Assembly: GCF_037095735.1 (NCBI RefSeq)
Contig: NZ_JBAWKD010000007.1
Location: 62,001 to 126,000 of the forward strand
From: Frigidibacter sp037095735
GTDB taxonomy: Bacteria > Pseudomonadota > Alphaproteobacteria > Rhodobacterales > Rhodobacteraceae
DNA length: 64,000 nucleotides
Direction of reading: 5' to 3'
Position 1 is the first letter of the stretch, and each line of letters begins with the position of its first letter. The position numbers and the translations under genes are program-made. Below, one piece after another: positions 25,161-33,684 of the stretch. The notes under the pieces were generated by a model, which saw only the letters and a list, made by a program, of their open reading frames with translations, ran no database searches and had not been told where the DNA came from.

Positions 25161-25972
25161 GCCGCATCCCCCTGTCGGCCCTGATCGGCCTCATCCTCAC
25201 CGCGGCCTATTTCCTGGCCGCCGTCTTCGCCTCGCTGATCGCCCCCTACGGCATGGCCGAGATCGCCGGCGGCGTGTGGGAGCCGATGTCGGCCACCCAC
25301 TGGCTTGGCACCGACTCCATCGGCCGCGATCTCCTGTCCCGGATGATCTACGGCGGGCAGGTCACGATCTTCGTCGCCACCGCGGCGACGCTGGTGGCCT
25401 TCACCACCGGCGCGCTGCTGGGCTTCATCGCCGCGGTGTCGGGCGGCTGGGTCGATCAGGTGCTGTCGCGGCTCGTCGATCTGTTCATGTCGATCCCGGC
25501 GCTGATCCTCGCGCTCGTGATCCTCTCGGTGATGCCGGTCACCCTGCCGGTGCTGATCGCGGTCATGGGGCTGATCGAGTCGACCCGCGTCTTCCGCCTC
25601 GCCCGCGCCGTCGCCGTCGACATCGCGGTGATGGACTATGTCGAGGCCGCCCGCCTGCGCGGCGAGGGCCTCGGCTGGGTCATCTTCCGCGAGATCCTGC
25701 CCAATGCCCTGTCGCCGCTGGTGGCCGAGGCGGGCCTGCGCTTCATCTTCATGGTGCTCTTCATCTCGACCCTGTCGTTCCTCGGCCTCGGCGTGCAGCC
25801 GCCGCTCGCCGACTGGGGCGGCATCGTGAAGGAGAACAAGGACGGCATCGTCTATGGCGTGCCCGCCGCGCTGATCCCGGCCGTCGCCATCGCGACGCTG
25901 GCGATCTCGGTCAACCTCGTGGCCGACTGGATCCTCAATCGCACCACCAGCCTCAAGGGGGGCCGCGGATGA
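25157..25972 (+). CDS. ABC transporter permease (DppC type)
   Basis: A 271-residue permease of the DppC group: HWLGTDSIGRDLLSRMIYGGQ near the N-terminus, and an EAA-like loop VEAARLRGEGLGWVIFREILPNAL. A C-terminal LSFLGLGVQPPLADWGG segment is also diagnostic. It pairs with the permease at 24198 and is coupled by ATGA to both neighbours. Confidence 0.9.
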   Translation: MSRIPLSALIGLILTAAYFLAAVFASLIAPYGMAEIAGGVWEPMSATHWLGTDSIGRDLLSRMIYGGQVTIFVATAATLVAFTTGALLGFIAAVSGGWVDQVLSRLVDLFMSIPALILALVILSVMPVTLPVLIAVMGLIESTRVFRLARAVAVDIAVMDYVEAARLRGEGLGWVIFREILPNALSPLVAEAGLRFIFMVLFISTLSFLGLGVQPPLADWGGIVKENKDGIVYGVPAALIPAVAIATLAISVNLVADWILNRTTSLKGGRG

Positions 25973-27600
25973 CCGACCTTCTCGAAATCCGCGACCTGAA
26001 GATCGAGGCGACCTCCTATCCGCCGGGCGAGCCCCCGCGCGAGGTCACGCTGGTCGAGGGCGTCTCGCTGAAGCTTCCCAAGGGCCGCGTCATGGGCCTG
26101 ATCGGCGAAAGCGGCGCCGGCAAGTCGACCATCGGCCTCTCGACGCTGGCCTATGGTCGCGGCGGGGTGCGGATCACCGGCGGCCGCGTTGTGCTGAACG
26201 GACAGGACATCCTGACCCTTGCCCCCGGCGCGCTGCGAAAGCTGCGCGGCAAGACCGTCACCTATGTCGCGCAATCCGCCGCCGCCTCGTTCAACCCGGC
26301 GAAGAAGCTGATCGACCAGGTGATCGAGACGACGCTCGCCGCCGGCGTCCCGAAACCGCAGGCCCGCGCCCGCGCGGTCGAACTGTTCCGCAAGCTCTCG
26401 CTGCCCGCGCCCGAGACGATCGGCGAGCGCTTCCCGCATCAGGTCTCGGGCGGGCAACTGCAGCGGGTGATGACGGCGATGGCGCTCTGCCCGAAGCCGG
26501 AACTGGTGATCTTCGACGAACCCACCACCGCGCTCGACGTCACCACCCAGATCGACGTGCTGGCCGCGATCAAGGCCGCGATCCGCGACGAGGGCGTGGC
26601 CGCGCTCTACATCACCCACGACCTCGCCGTGGTCGCCCAGATCGCGGACGAGATCATGGTGCTGCGCCACGGGAAGATGGTCGAGCTGGGCGACACCGGC
26701 CAGATCATCACCGCGCCCCGCGAAGGCTACACCCGCGATCTCGTCTCGGTCCGCCAGATCGAGCATCCCGAAAAGCCGCAGGCGGCCGAGCCGGTGCTGA
26801 CCATCGCCGGCATCTCGGCGCGCTACGGCCGCTCGGGCCCGCAGGTGCTCTCGGATGTCTCGGCGGTGCTGCCGCAGGGCCAGACCCTTGCGGTGGTGGG
26901 CGAAAGCGGCTCTGGCAAATCGACCCTCGCCCGGGTGATCACCGGCCTGCTGCCGCCCGGCGACGGCACGATCACCTTCGCGGGCCGTACCCTGTCGCCG
27001 GCGATGGCGGGCCGCTCGCGCGACGACCTGCGCGAGCTGCAGATGATCTACCAGATGGCCGACACGGCCATGAACCCACGCCAGACCGTGGCCACGATCA
27101 TCGGCCGCCCGCTCGAATTCTACTTCGGCCTGAAGGGCGCCGAGAAGCAGGCCCGCGTCACCGCCCTGCTGGAAGAGATCGAGCTTGGCCCGAAATTCGC
27201 CGACCGCTACCCGGCGGAACTGTCGGGCGGCCAGAAGCAGCGGGTCTGCATCGCCCGCGCGCTGGCCGCGAAGCCAAGGCTGATCATCTGCGACGAGGTC
27301 ACCTCGGCCCTCGACCCGCTGGTGGCAGACGGGATCCTGAAGCTGCTGATGGACCTGCAGCGCGACGAGGGCGTGGCCTATCTCTTCATCACCCACGACA
27401 TCGCGACGGTGCGCGCCATCGCCGACCGGATCATGGTGATGCACCGCGGCAAGGTCGTGCGCTCCGGCCCCAAGGCCGAGGTGCTGGCGCCGCCCTTCGA
27501 CGCCTACACGGACCTGCTGCTCGCCTCGGTTCCCGAGATGCGGCAGGGCTGGCTCGAACAGGTCGTGCAGGGCCGCCGCATGGCCGCCGGCGGCGAATAG
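25969..27600 (+). CDS. Fused two-domain ABC transporter ATPase (DppD-DppF type)
   Basis: A 543-residue protein with two complete ATPase domains. Domain 1 has Walker A GESGAGKST (about 46), signature VSGGQLQRV and Walker B LVIFDEPTTALD. Domain 2 has GESGSGKST (about 310), LSGGQKQRV and LIICDEVTSALD. Both have the switch His (YITHDLA, FITHDIA). This fused form is common in peptide-type importers and supplies both nucleotide-binding sites to the two permeases. It is the last gene of the operon; a repeat element with a hairpin (27618-27684) follows. Confidence 0.9.
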   Translation: MTDLLEIRDLKIEATSYPPGEPPREVTLVEGVSLKLPKGRVMGLIGESGAGKSTIGLSTLAYGRGGVRITGGRVVLNGQDILTLAPGALRKLRGKTVTYVAQSAAASFNPAKKLIDQVIETTLAAGVPKPQARARAVELFRKLSLPAPETIGERFPHQVSGGQLQRVMTAMALCPKPELVIFDEPTTALDVTTQIDVLAAIKAAIRDEGVAALYITHDLAVVAQIADEIMVLRHGKMVELGDTGQIITAPREGYTRDLVSVRQIEHPEKPQAAEPVLTIAGISARYGRSGPQVLSDVSAVLPQGQTLAVVGESGSGKSTLARVITGLLPPGDGTITFAGRTLSPAMAGRSRDDLRELQMIYQMADTAMNPRQTVATIIGRPLEFYFGLKGAEKQARVTALLEEIELGPKFADRYPAELSGGQKQRVCIARALAAKPRLIICDEVTSALDPLVADGILKLLMDLQRDEGVAYLFITHDIATVRAIADRIMVMHRGKVVRSGPKAEVLAPPFDAYTDLLLASVPEMRQGWLEQVVQGRRMAAGGE

Positions 27601-27617
27601 CGCGCCCTCAAGGCCTT

Positions 27618-27684
27618 CGCATCGGCGCAAGTATCCCGGGGGTGAATTGCCCCGGAACGGGGCAAGAGGGGGCAGCGCCCCCTC
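27618..27684. repeat. Intergenic repeat (copy 1) with GAGGGGGC hairpin
   Basis: A 25-base box ending in TATCCCGGGGG (27618-27642) and a hairpin GAGGGGGC-AGC-GCCCCCTC (27666-27684) lie between two convergent genes. The box matches 22 of 25 bases of the copy at 47138, and the hairpin is identical to the one at 47164. It probably ends transcription from both sides. Confidence 0.65.
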
Positions 27685-27695
27685 CCCCGTCGCGC

Positions 27696-29003
27696 TCAGC
27701 CCAGCGGCACCGGGGCGGTGGCCACCGCCGCCGCCAGCATCACCAGCGCCACGAGCACCGACCATTTCAGCGTGAAGCGCAGATGCGCGCCGAACTCGAC
27801 CTTCGCCAGTCCGACCAGCACATAGGCCGCCGGGACCAGCGGGCTCAGCATGTGCACCGGCTGCCCGACCAGCGAGGCGCGGGCGATCACCTCGGGCGCG
27901 ATGCCATAGGCCGCCGCCGCCTGCGCCAGCACCGGCACCACCCCGAAGTAGAAGGCGTCGTTCGACAGGAAGAAGGTGAAGGGCGCCGACAGCAGCGCGG
28001 TGATCAGCGGGATGTAGCTGCCCGCCTGCGCGGGGATCAGCGCCACCACGCTCTGCGCCAGCGCGTCGGTCATCCCGGTGCCCATCATGATCCCGGTGAA
28101 GGCCCCGGCCCCGAACACCACCGAAACGACGGCCAGAACCGAGCCGGCATGGGCGGCGATGCGCTCGCGCTGCGCCTCGACATTGGGAAAGTTCACCAGC
28201 ATCGCGATCGCGAAGCCGACCATGAACACCAGCGCCAGCGGCATCACGTCCAGCACCAGCAGCACCATCATCGCCAGCGTCAGCACGATGTTGAACGCCT
28301 GCAGCCAGCGCGGCCGGCTGACGATGCCGCGGGTCGAGTCCTCGACCTGCCGCGCAAGATCCGCCGCCCCGAAGCCCTCGGCCGACAGCGTGCCCAGCCG
28401 CCGCCGCTCGCCCAGTCCCAGCCAGGCCGCGATCAGCAGCGCCGCCAGGCAGGCGATCGCCATCGCCGGCAGCAGCGGCACGAAGGTGTTGCCGACATCG
28501 GTGTGCAGCGAGGACATCACCCGCGCCGTCGGCCCGCCCCAGGGCGCGACGTTGATGATCGCGTTCGGGATCACCGTCACCGCCGGCAGGATCAGCGGGT
28601 TGATCCCCAGCCGCTGGTGCAGCGGCATCATCGCGGTGACGACCAGCAGGTAGGTGGTCGAGCCGTCCCCGTCGAGCGAGATCGCCATCGACAGCGCGCA
28701 GGTGCCCACGACCACCCGCAGCGGATCGCCATGGCAGCTGCGCACCACCAGCCGGACCAGCGGGTCGAACAGGCCCACGTCGATCATCATCGCGAAATAC
28801 AGGATCGCGAACAGCAGCAGCACCGCGGTGGGGGCGATCTTGCGCATCCCGTCCATGACCAGCGTCGGGATCTCGGGGCCGAAGCCCGCAAGCAGCGCGA
28901 AGACGATGGGCACAAGGATCAGGCCGATCAGCGCCGACAGGCGTCCGGTCATGATGGCGGCCATGAAGGTCAGGATCATGGCATAGGCTAGGAACGTGAG
29001 CAC
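27696..29003 (-). CDS. CitMHS-family citrate:cation symporter
   Basis: A 435-residue polytopic protein of the CitMHS family. It has FGPEIPTLVMDGMRKIAPTAVLLLFAILYFAMMIDVGLFDPLV, and SLDGDGSTTYLLVVTAMMPLHQRLGINPL with the conserved Asp/Ser/Thr pocket. VIPNAIINVAPWGGPTARVMS is also characteristic. These carriers import citrate with a divalent metal ion and protons. It starts with GTG at 29003 after GAGGAGGAAG and lies downstream of the TctC-like gene and the tctDE two-component genes, so it is likely the transporter induced by that system. Confidence 0.87.
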   Translation of the reverse strand: MLTFLAYAMILTFMAAIMTGRLSALIGLILVPIVFALLAGFGPEIPTLVMDGMRKIAPTAVLLLFAILYFAMMIDVGLFDPLVRLVVRSCHGDPLRVVVGTCALSMAISLDGDGSTTYLLVVTAMMPLHQRLGINPLILPAVTVIPNAIINVAPWGGPTARVMSSLHTDVGNTFVPLLPAMAIACLAALLIAAWLGLGERRRLGTLSAEGFGAADLARQVEDSTRGIVSRPRWLQAFNIVLTLAMMVLLVLDVMPLALVFMVGFAIAMLVNFPNVEAQRERIAAHAGSVLAVVSVVFGAGAFTGIMMGTGMTDALAQSVVALIPAQAGSYIPLITALLSAPFTFFLSNDAFYFGVVPVLAQAAAAYGIAPEVIARASLVGQPVHMLSPLVPAAYVLVGLAKVEFGAHLRFTLKWSVLVALVMLAAAVATAPVPLG

Positions 29004-29019
29004 GTGACTTCCTCCTCGG

Positions 29020-29038
29020 GCGCCGGCGGGACCGGCGC
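29020..29038 (-). other. Hairpin in the tctC-citM spacer
   Basis: GCGCCGG - CGGGA - CCGGCGC is a 7-bp perfect stem just upstream of the Shine-Dalgarno of the transporter gene, in the 96-base spacer. It may be an RNA stability or attenuation element. Confidence 0.35.
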
Positions 29039-29099
29039 TGTCTTGGGTCTTTCTCGGGATGTTCTGGGGTCCGGGCCGGGCGCCCGGCGCGCGCCGGCG

Positions 29100-30182
29100 T
29101 CAGGGCAGGCCGGTATCGGGTCCGCGGGCGCGGGCCAGCGTCACCATCCGCTCCAGCTCGGCCACGAGGGCGGGGCCGGTCAGCGGCAGCGGCGACAGGT
29201 GGTATCGTTCAAGAAGCCGGGCATAGCCCGGCGTGGCCAGCAGCGCGTCCATCCGCTGCCGCCACCAGTCGAAATCGGCGTCGGACACGTCCGGGCCCAT
29301 GTAGACCCCGCGCATCACCGGCCAGTCCAGCGCCACGCCCTGCTCGCGCGCGGTGGGCACGCCGGCCAGCTCGCCGCCCAGCCGCGCCGGGGCATAGACC
29401 GCCAGCAGCCGCAGCGGCCGCCCGGCGTCGATCAGCGCCTGGCTGTCGGCCACGTCGTTCACGCAGGCCTGCACGAAGCCGCCGATCAGCCCCTCGCTGC
29501 AGCTGCCGCCACCATCGAAGCCGACGAAGCGGATCTCTCCGGCGCCAAGGCCCGCGGCCTTCGCGGTCATCGCCGCACGCAGCCAGTCGCGCCCGCCCAG
29601 CGTGCCGCCGCCGCCGATCGCCACCCGGTGCGGGGCGGCGGCCAGCGCTGCCAGAAACCCGCGCAGATCGCTCCAGGGCGCATCGTCGCGCACCACCATC
29701 GCCCCATGGTCGAGCCCCAGCGCCGCCAGCCACCGCACGTCGCCCAGCCCGTGGTCGCCGAAGCCGCCGCGGGCCAGCGCGTCGATCGAGCCTTCCGAGA
29801 AGGCGACGAGCGTGCCGTTCTCGGCCCGGCGGCGGTTGACGACTTCGTTGAAGGCGACCGCGCCCACCCCGCCGGGCAGGAAGTCGCGGGCGACCGGCGC
29901 CGCGAAAAGCCGGGTTTCCTGCGGCGCACCATCCAGCGCCTCGGCCAGCAGCCGGCAGGTCAGGTCGAAGCCGCCGCCGGGCCGGGCCGGGGCGACGCAG
30001 GCGGCGGCGGTCGGGGCGGCGACCGCCGGCCCGGGCAGCACGCCGGGCCAGAGCGCAAGGGCAAGCGCAAGCGCAAGGGCCGCCGCCCGGACGAGCGAAC
30101 GGGCCAGCGACGCAGCCAGCCAGGCCGGCCGGCGGTCGTCGCGGCCTTCCGATGGCCGGAGCCTGCTGCGGCGTCGTGTCAC
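29100..30182 (-). CDS. tctC: TctC/Bug-family periplasmic binding protein
   Basis: A 360-residue binding protein. The N-terminus is long and basic, followed by an Ala-Leu repeat core (ALALALALAL) and a cleavage site near AVAA. The mature part has CVAPARPGGGFDLTCRLLAEAL, the typical PGGG(x)D motif for carboxylate binding, plus FNEVVNRR and GVAL-type segments. The family binds tricarboxylates and other carboxylates. The GTG start at 30182 follows GGGAGA with 6 bases spacing. No TctA or TctB gene follows; instead a CitMHS symporter does, so the protein may act as sensor antenna for TctE, as shown for BctC in Bordetella. Confidence 0.82.
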   Translation of the reverse strand: MTRRRSRLRPSEGRDDRRPAWLAASLARSLVRAAALALALALALWPGVLPGPAVAAPTAAACVAPARPGGGFDLTCRLLAEALDGAPQETRLFAAPVARDFLPGGVGAVAFNEVVNRRRAENGTLVAFSEGSIDALARGGFGDHGLGDVRWLAALGLDHGAMVVRDDAPWSDLRGFLAALAAAPHRVAIGGGGTLGGRDWLRAAMTAKAAGLGAGEIRFVGFDGGGSCSEGLIGGFVQACVNDVADSQALIDAGRPLRLLAVYAPARLGGELAGVPTAREQGVALDWPVMRGVYMGPDVSDADFDWWRQRMDALLATPGYARLLERYHLSPLPLTGPALVAELERMVTLARARGPDTGLP

Positions 30183-30240
30183 TTTGAATCTCCCGTCGGC
30201 CCTGCGACCGTCTCCTGAGGGGCGTTATAGGGACGCGAAG

Positions 30241-30257
30241 CTGTCAACCGGCTGTCA
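30241..30257 (+). promoter_or_regulatory. CTGTCA-N5-CTGTCA direct repeat, candidate TctD box
   Basis: Two identical hexamers CTGTCA at 30241 and 30252 are 11 bp apart, the helical spacing used by OmpR/PhoB-type response regulators. The pair lies about 60-75 bases upstream of the tctC start, in the promoter region between tctE and tctC. TctD, encoded at 31766, is the obvious candidate to bind it. Confidence 0.55.
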
Positions 30258-30330
30258 GTTTCGGCCCAATGCGGCCCGCGGCGGCAGGAAATCGCCCCCG
30301 CCGCCCCGTCCGCCGGGGTCCAGTGCGGGA

Positions 30331-31776
30331 TCACTCCGCCAGCAACGGCAGCAGCAGACTGGCCTCGAACCCGCCGCCGCGGCGGTTGCGGGCCTCGAAG
30401 CGGCCGCCATGCGCCTCGGCCACGGCGACGACCAGCGCCAGTCCCAGCCCGGTGCCGCCCCCAGCCCGGGCAGCGCCGTCCGCAGTCCGCGCAGCGCCGT
30501 CCTCGCCCAGAAACCGCTCGCCGATCCGCGCCAGCAGCGCGGGCGCCATCCCCGGCCCGCCGTCGGTGACGGTGATCCGCGCCATACCCGCCCCCTGCCC
30601 CGGCTCCGGCTCCGGCACCAGCGCCAGCGCCACCGTCCCGCCGACCGGGGCATGGCGCAGCGCGTTGTCCATCAGGTTGCTCAGCGCCTCGTAAAGCAGC
30701 GTCTCGTCGCCCGCGACCCGCAGCGCCGCCCCGGGCAGGTCGAGCTCGAGGTCGATCCGTCGCCGCCGCGCCGCGGGCAGCTGCATCCGCGCAAGCTCGG
30801 TCAGCACCGCGGCCAGCGCCACCGCCGGGCGCGGCGCCGCCTCGGCCGACAGGTGGCCCGCCCGCGCCAGCGCCAGCATCTGCGCCGTGGTCCGGGCCGA
30901 GCGGTCGATCACCGGCGCCATCGCCTGCAGCGCCGCCGCCCGCTCGGCCGGGTCGCGCGCGCCCATCGCCAGCTCGAGCTGCATGCGCAGGATCGACAGC
31001 GGCGTGCGCAGCTGGTGCGAGGCGGTGTCGAGCAGCTGGCGCTGCGCCCGCGCCAGCGCCGCCTGCCGCAGCAGCAGGCCGTTGAAACTGTCGATCAGCG
31101 GCTGCACCTCGCGCGGCAGCGCCGCCGCCGGGATCGGGGTCAGATCGTCGGCCGCGCGCCGGTCGAAACTGGCGCGCAGCCGGCGCAGCGGCTTCAGCGC
31201 CGCCCCCACCGCCAGCCACAGCAGGCCCAGCGTCACCGCCTCGGCCGCAAGATCGCGCCACAGCGCCAGCCGCTGCACCCGGCCAAGGAATTCGGCCCGC
31301 GACCCGGTGCTTTCGCCCAGCTGCAACAGCACGCTCTGCGGTTCCGCCGCGCCGTAAAGCGGCGCCGGCAGCGCCCGGCGCAGCGCCGCGACCCGCACCG
31401 GCTCGCCCAGATAGGTGGCGTCGTAGAAGCGCATCTCGCCCGGGGCCAGCGCCGTCGCAGGCTCGGGCAGGCCCGGATCGCCGATCTGCACCAGCCCGTC
31501 GTCGCTGCTGACCCGGACATAGACCGTGCCCGCCGCCGTGCTCTGCAGCGTCGCGAAGAGGTAATAGGGCAGCTCGACCCCCAGCCCGCCGTCGCGGGTC
31601 GAGATATTGGCCTCGATCACCCGCAGCGCGCCCGCCAGAGACCGGTCATAGGCGCTGTCGGCCAGCGCCGCGACCGTGATCCGCCCCGTCAGCGACGAGG
31701 TCGCCAGAACCACCACCGCCACCGGCAGCAGCCACAGCACCAGCGTCCGGCGCAGCGAGCGCGCCTCAGCCGCCAT
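30331..31776 (-). CDS. tctE: Sensor histidine kinase, TctE type
   Basis: A 481-residue membrane kinase. It has a first helix (VLWLLPVAVVVLATSSL), a periplasmic sensor of about 120 residues, and a second helix near residues 180-200. The dimerisation domain contains the phospho-acceptor His in DTASHQLRTPLSILRM. The ATPase domain has the N-box EALSNLMDNALRH and the G-boxes DGGPGM and GGTGLGLAL. ATG at 31776 overlaps the tctD stop by 11 bases. Together with TctD it should sense tricarboxylates, probably with the binding protein encoded next. A Pro-Glu repeat from a hexanucleotide DNA repeat lies in the ATPase domain near 30601. Confidence 0.87.
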   Translation of the reverse strand: MAAEARSLRRTLVLWLLPVAVVVLATSSLTGRITVAALADSAYDRSLAGALRVIEANISTRDGGLGVELPYYLFATLQSTAAGTVYVRVSSDDGLVQIGDPGLPEPATALAPGEMRFYDATYLGEPVRVAALRRALPAPLYGAAEPQSVLLQLGESTGSRAEFLGRVQRLALWRDLAAEAVTLGLLWLAVGAALKPLRRLRASFDRRAADDLTPIPAAALPREVQPLIDSFNGLLLRQAALARAQRQLLDTASHQLRTPLSILRMQLELAMGARDPAERAAALQAMAPVIDRSARTTAQMLALARAGHLSAEAAPRPAVALAAVLTELARMQLPAARRRRIDLELDLPGAALRVAGDETLLYEALSNLMDNALRHAPVGGTVALALVPEPEPGQGAGMARITVTDGGPGMAPALLARIGERFLGEDGAARTADGAARAGGGTGLGLALVVAVAEAHGGRFEARNRRGGGFEASLLLPLLAE

Positions 31777-32446
31777 CGACCGGTTCCAGGAAATAGCCAA
31801 GCCCGCGCTGGGTCACCACCCGCACGTCGCTGCCTTCGAGCCGGCGGCGCAGACGGTAGATCATCACCTCGACCGCCTCGATCTGGATCTCGACCTCTTC
31901 CCCGACCAGCCGGTCCAGCAGATGCGCCTTCGATTGCGGCTCGCCCGGGCGCTGGATCAGCAGCTCGAGGATCGCATGTTCGCGCGGCGCCAGATCCAGC
32001 GGCGCGCCCGCCAGCGTGAAGCGCCGCCGCGGCGCGTCATAGCCCAGCGTGCCGCAGGTGAACTGCCCGCTGGCCCGGCCAAGGCTGCGCCGCAGCAGCG
32101 CGGTCAGCCGCGCCACCAGCTCGGCCAGCGCGAAGGGCTTGGTCAGGAAGTCGTCGGCGCCCTCGTGCAGCAGCTGCACCCGCTCGGCCAGATCGTCGCG
32201 CGCGGTCAGGATCAGGATCGGCACCGCCGCCCCCGCCTGCCGCACCCGCGCCAGCACCGCTGCCCCGCCCAGATCCGGCAGCCCGAGGTCGAGCAGCACC
32301 ACGTCATAGCGCTCCTCGAGGATCCGCGCCGCGGCGATGGTGCCGCTGTCGGCCCAGTCGGTGACGATCCCGGCCTCGGCCAGCGACCGCACCAGCCAGC
32401 CGGCCAGTTCGGCATCGTCCTCGACCAGCAGGCAGCGCATGATCAT
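31766..32446 (-). CDS. tctD: OmpR-family response regulator, TctD type
   Basis: A 226-residue response regulator. The receiver domain (1-about 120) has VEDD acidic pocket residues, the phospho-Asp in VVLLDLGLPD, Thr in LILTARDD and Lys in FLTKPFA. The C-terminal winged helix (about 128-220) ends in LRRRLEGSDVRVVTQRGLGYFLEP. ATG at 32446 follows AAGGA with 10 bases spacing; a second ATG at 32440 is possible. It is co-transcribed with tctE and probably activates tctC and the CitMHS gene through the CTGTCA box at 30241. Confidence 0.88.
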   Translation of the reverse strand: MIMRCLLVEDDAELAGWLVRSLAEAGIVTDWADSGTIAAARILEERYDVVLLDLGLPDLGGAAVLARVRQAGAAVPILILTARDDLAERVQLLHEGADDFLTKPFALAELVARLTALLRRSLGRASGQFTCGTLGYDAPRRRFTLAGAPLDLAPREHAILELLIQRPGEPQSKAHLLDRLVGEEVEIQIEAVEVMIYRLRRRLEGSDVRVVTQRGLGYFLEPVDGG

Positions 32447-32564
32447 CGCGGGGGCATCCTTCGGCGCGCCCGCGCGACAGGGACGGGGGCGCCCCTGATT
32501 ACGCCCTGCGGCGCGCCCTCGGCAAGACCGCCCTGCCCGGCCCCCGGCCCCGCGCCAGGGCCCC

Positions 32565-33464
32565 CTAGCGCGCCGCGAACTCCGACAGCGCCGCGCAGAC
32601 CCGCGCGAAGCTTGCCGCGGCCTTGGCCGAGCGGTGCCGCGCCCGCAGGTGGCCATGGACCAGCCCCGGCTCGACGATCCCCGCCGCCTCGCCCCCCGCC
32701 TCTGTCACCTTCGCCACATAGGCCGGCACGTCATCGGCCAGCGGATCGCATTCCGCCGCCAGCGCCAGCAGCGGCGGCAGGCCCGCGAACTCCCCGGCCA
32801 GCAGCGGAGTGGCCCGCGGATCGGCCAGCGGCGGCCCGCCGAAGCGCAGCCGGGCATAAAGCTCCATGTCCGCGGTGGTCAGCATCGGCGCCTCGGCCTG
32901 CAGCACAAGGCTCGAGTCCGGCGCATGGGGCGGCGCGTGCAGCCCGAGCGAGGGGTAGATCAGCACCATCCCCTTCACCGCGCCGCGCATCTCGGCCGCC
33001 ACCGCCGCCGCCAGCGTGCCCCCGGCGCTGTCGCCGCACAGCAGGATCGGCCCCTCGGCCGCCAGCGCCCGCGCCACCGCCAGCGCGTCGTCGATCTGCG
33101 CGGGGTGAAGATGCTCCGGCGCCAGCCGGTAATCGGCCGCGATCACCTCGCGCCCGGTGGCCGCCGCGATCTCGGCGCAGACATCGTCATGGCTGTCGAG
33201 CCCGCCCAGCACGAAGCCGCCGCCATGCAGGTACAGCACCACCGGCCCCTGCCCCGGCCCGTAGCGGCGCACCGGCACCCCGGCGATCTGCCCGTCCTGC
33301 GCGATGATCCCGTCGGGATAGCCGTGGTGAAAGGCCCGCGCCATCGCGTCATAGAGCCTGCGCTGCCCCGCGATGTCCTCGGGCGCGACCTCTTCGGTGT
33401 AATGCGCGGCGGTGGCCGCGATGAAGGCGCGGATCTCGTCGTCCAGATGGTCTCGGTAATTCAT
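32565..33464 (-). CDS. Alpha/beta hydrolase, HSL-type esterase
   Basis: A 299-residue HSL-group hydrolase: oxyanion-hole motif YLHGGGFVLGG, ADYRLAPEHLHPAQ, nucleophile GDSAGG, acid in AAECDPLADD and His in VHGHLRARH. No signal peptide. It is on the same strand as and upstream of tctD (118 bases between), so read-through is possible but no functional link is evident. The 55-base gap to the upstream thiosulfate genes shows no terminator. Substrate unknown. Confidence 0.84.
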   Translation of the reverse strand: MNYRDHLDDEIRAFIAATAAHYTEEVAPEDIAGQRRLYDAMARAFHHGYPDGIIAQDGQIAGVPVRRYGPGQGPVVLYLHGGGFVLGGLDSHDDVCAEIAAATGREVIAADYRLAPEHLHPAQIDDALAVARALAAEGPILLCGDSAGGTLAAAVAAEMRGAVKGMVLIYPSLGLHAPPHAPDSSLVLQAEAPMLTTADMELYARLRFGGPPLADPRATPLLAGEFAGLPPLLALAAECDPLADDVPAYVAKVTEAGGEAAGIVEPGLVHGHLRARHRSAKAAASFARVCAALSEFAAR

Positions 33465-33519
33465 GCGGCCCCCCGTTCGCGGCCGATCCTATCGACCGCG
33501 ACACGGGATGCCAGCGCGT

Positions 33520-33684
33520 TCAGCCGGGCAGCGCCCCGCAGAAGCCGCCGGCCGCGGCCTGCCCCGATCCCAGCGCGAAGGCGGGCGGTGCCTGCCAGGG
33601 GTTCGGCGGGCTCGCCGCCAGATCAAGGCCCACGACCGCGGCCAGCCCGACGATCGCGATCAGCGCGGTGAAGCGACGGGTCAT
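33520..33684 (-). CDS. Small exported peptide coupled to TsuA
   Basis: A 54-residue open frame whose ATG overlaps the tsuA stop (ATGA). It begins MTRRFTALIAIVGLAAVVGL, a basic start plus hydrophobic segment that fits a signal peptide or single membrane helix. The rest is Pro/Ala/Gly-rich with one Cys near the C-terminus (GGFCGALPG). Coupling to the thiosulfate importer and the single Cys suggest a partner or sulfur-carrier peptide in the same process, but no family is recognised. Codon use is like that of its neighbours. It is too short for certainty. Confidence 0.5.
   Translation of the reverse strand: MTRRFTALIAIVGLAAVVGLDLAASPPNPWQAPPAFALGSGQAAAGGFCGALPG

Noticed and set aside
27642..28991. 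A 449-codon plus-strand frame opposite the CitMHS gene
   Set aside because: Gln/Arg/His-rich antisense translation without a domain; the minus strand has clear CitMHS motifs.
30215..30262. TTGACA on the minus strand as a sigma-70 -35 box for tctC
   Set aside because: The nearest -10-like sequence (TATAAC) is only 12 bases away, too close; the hexamer is better explained as part of the direct-repeat box.
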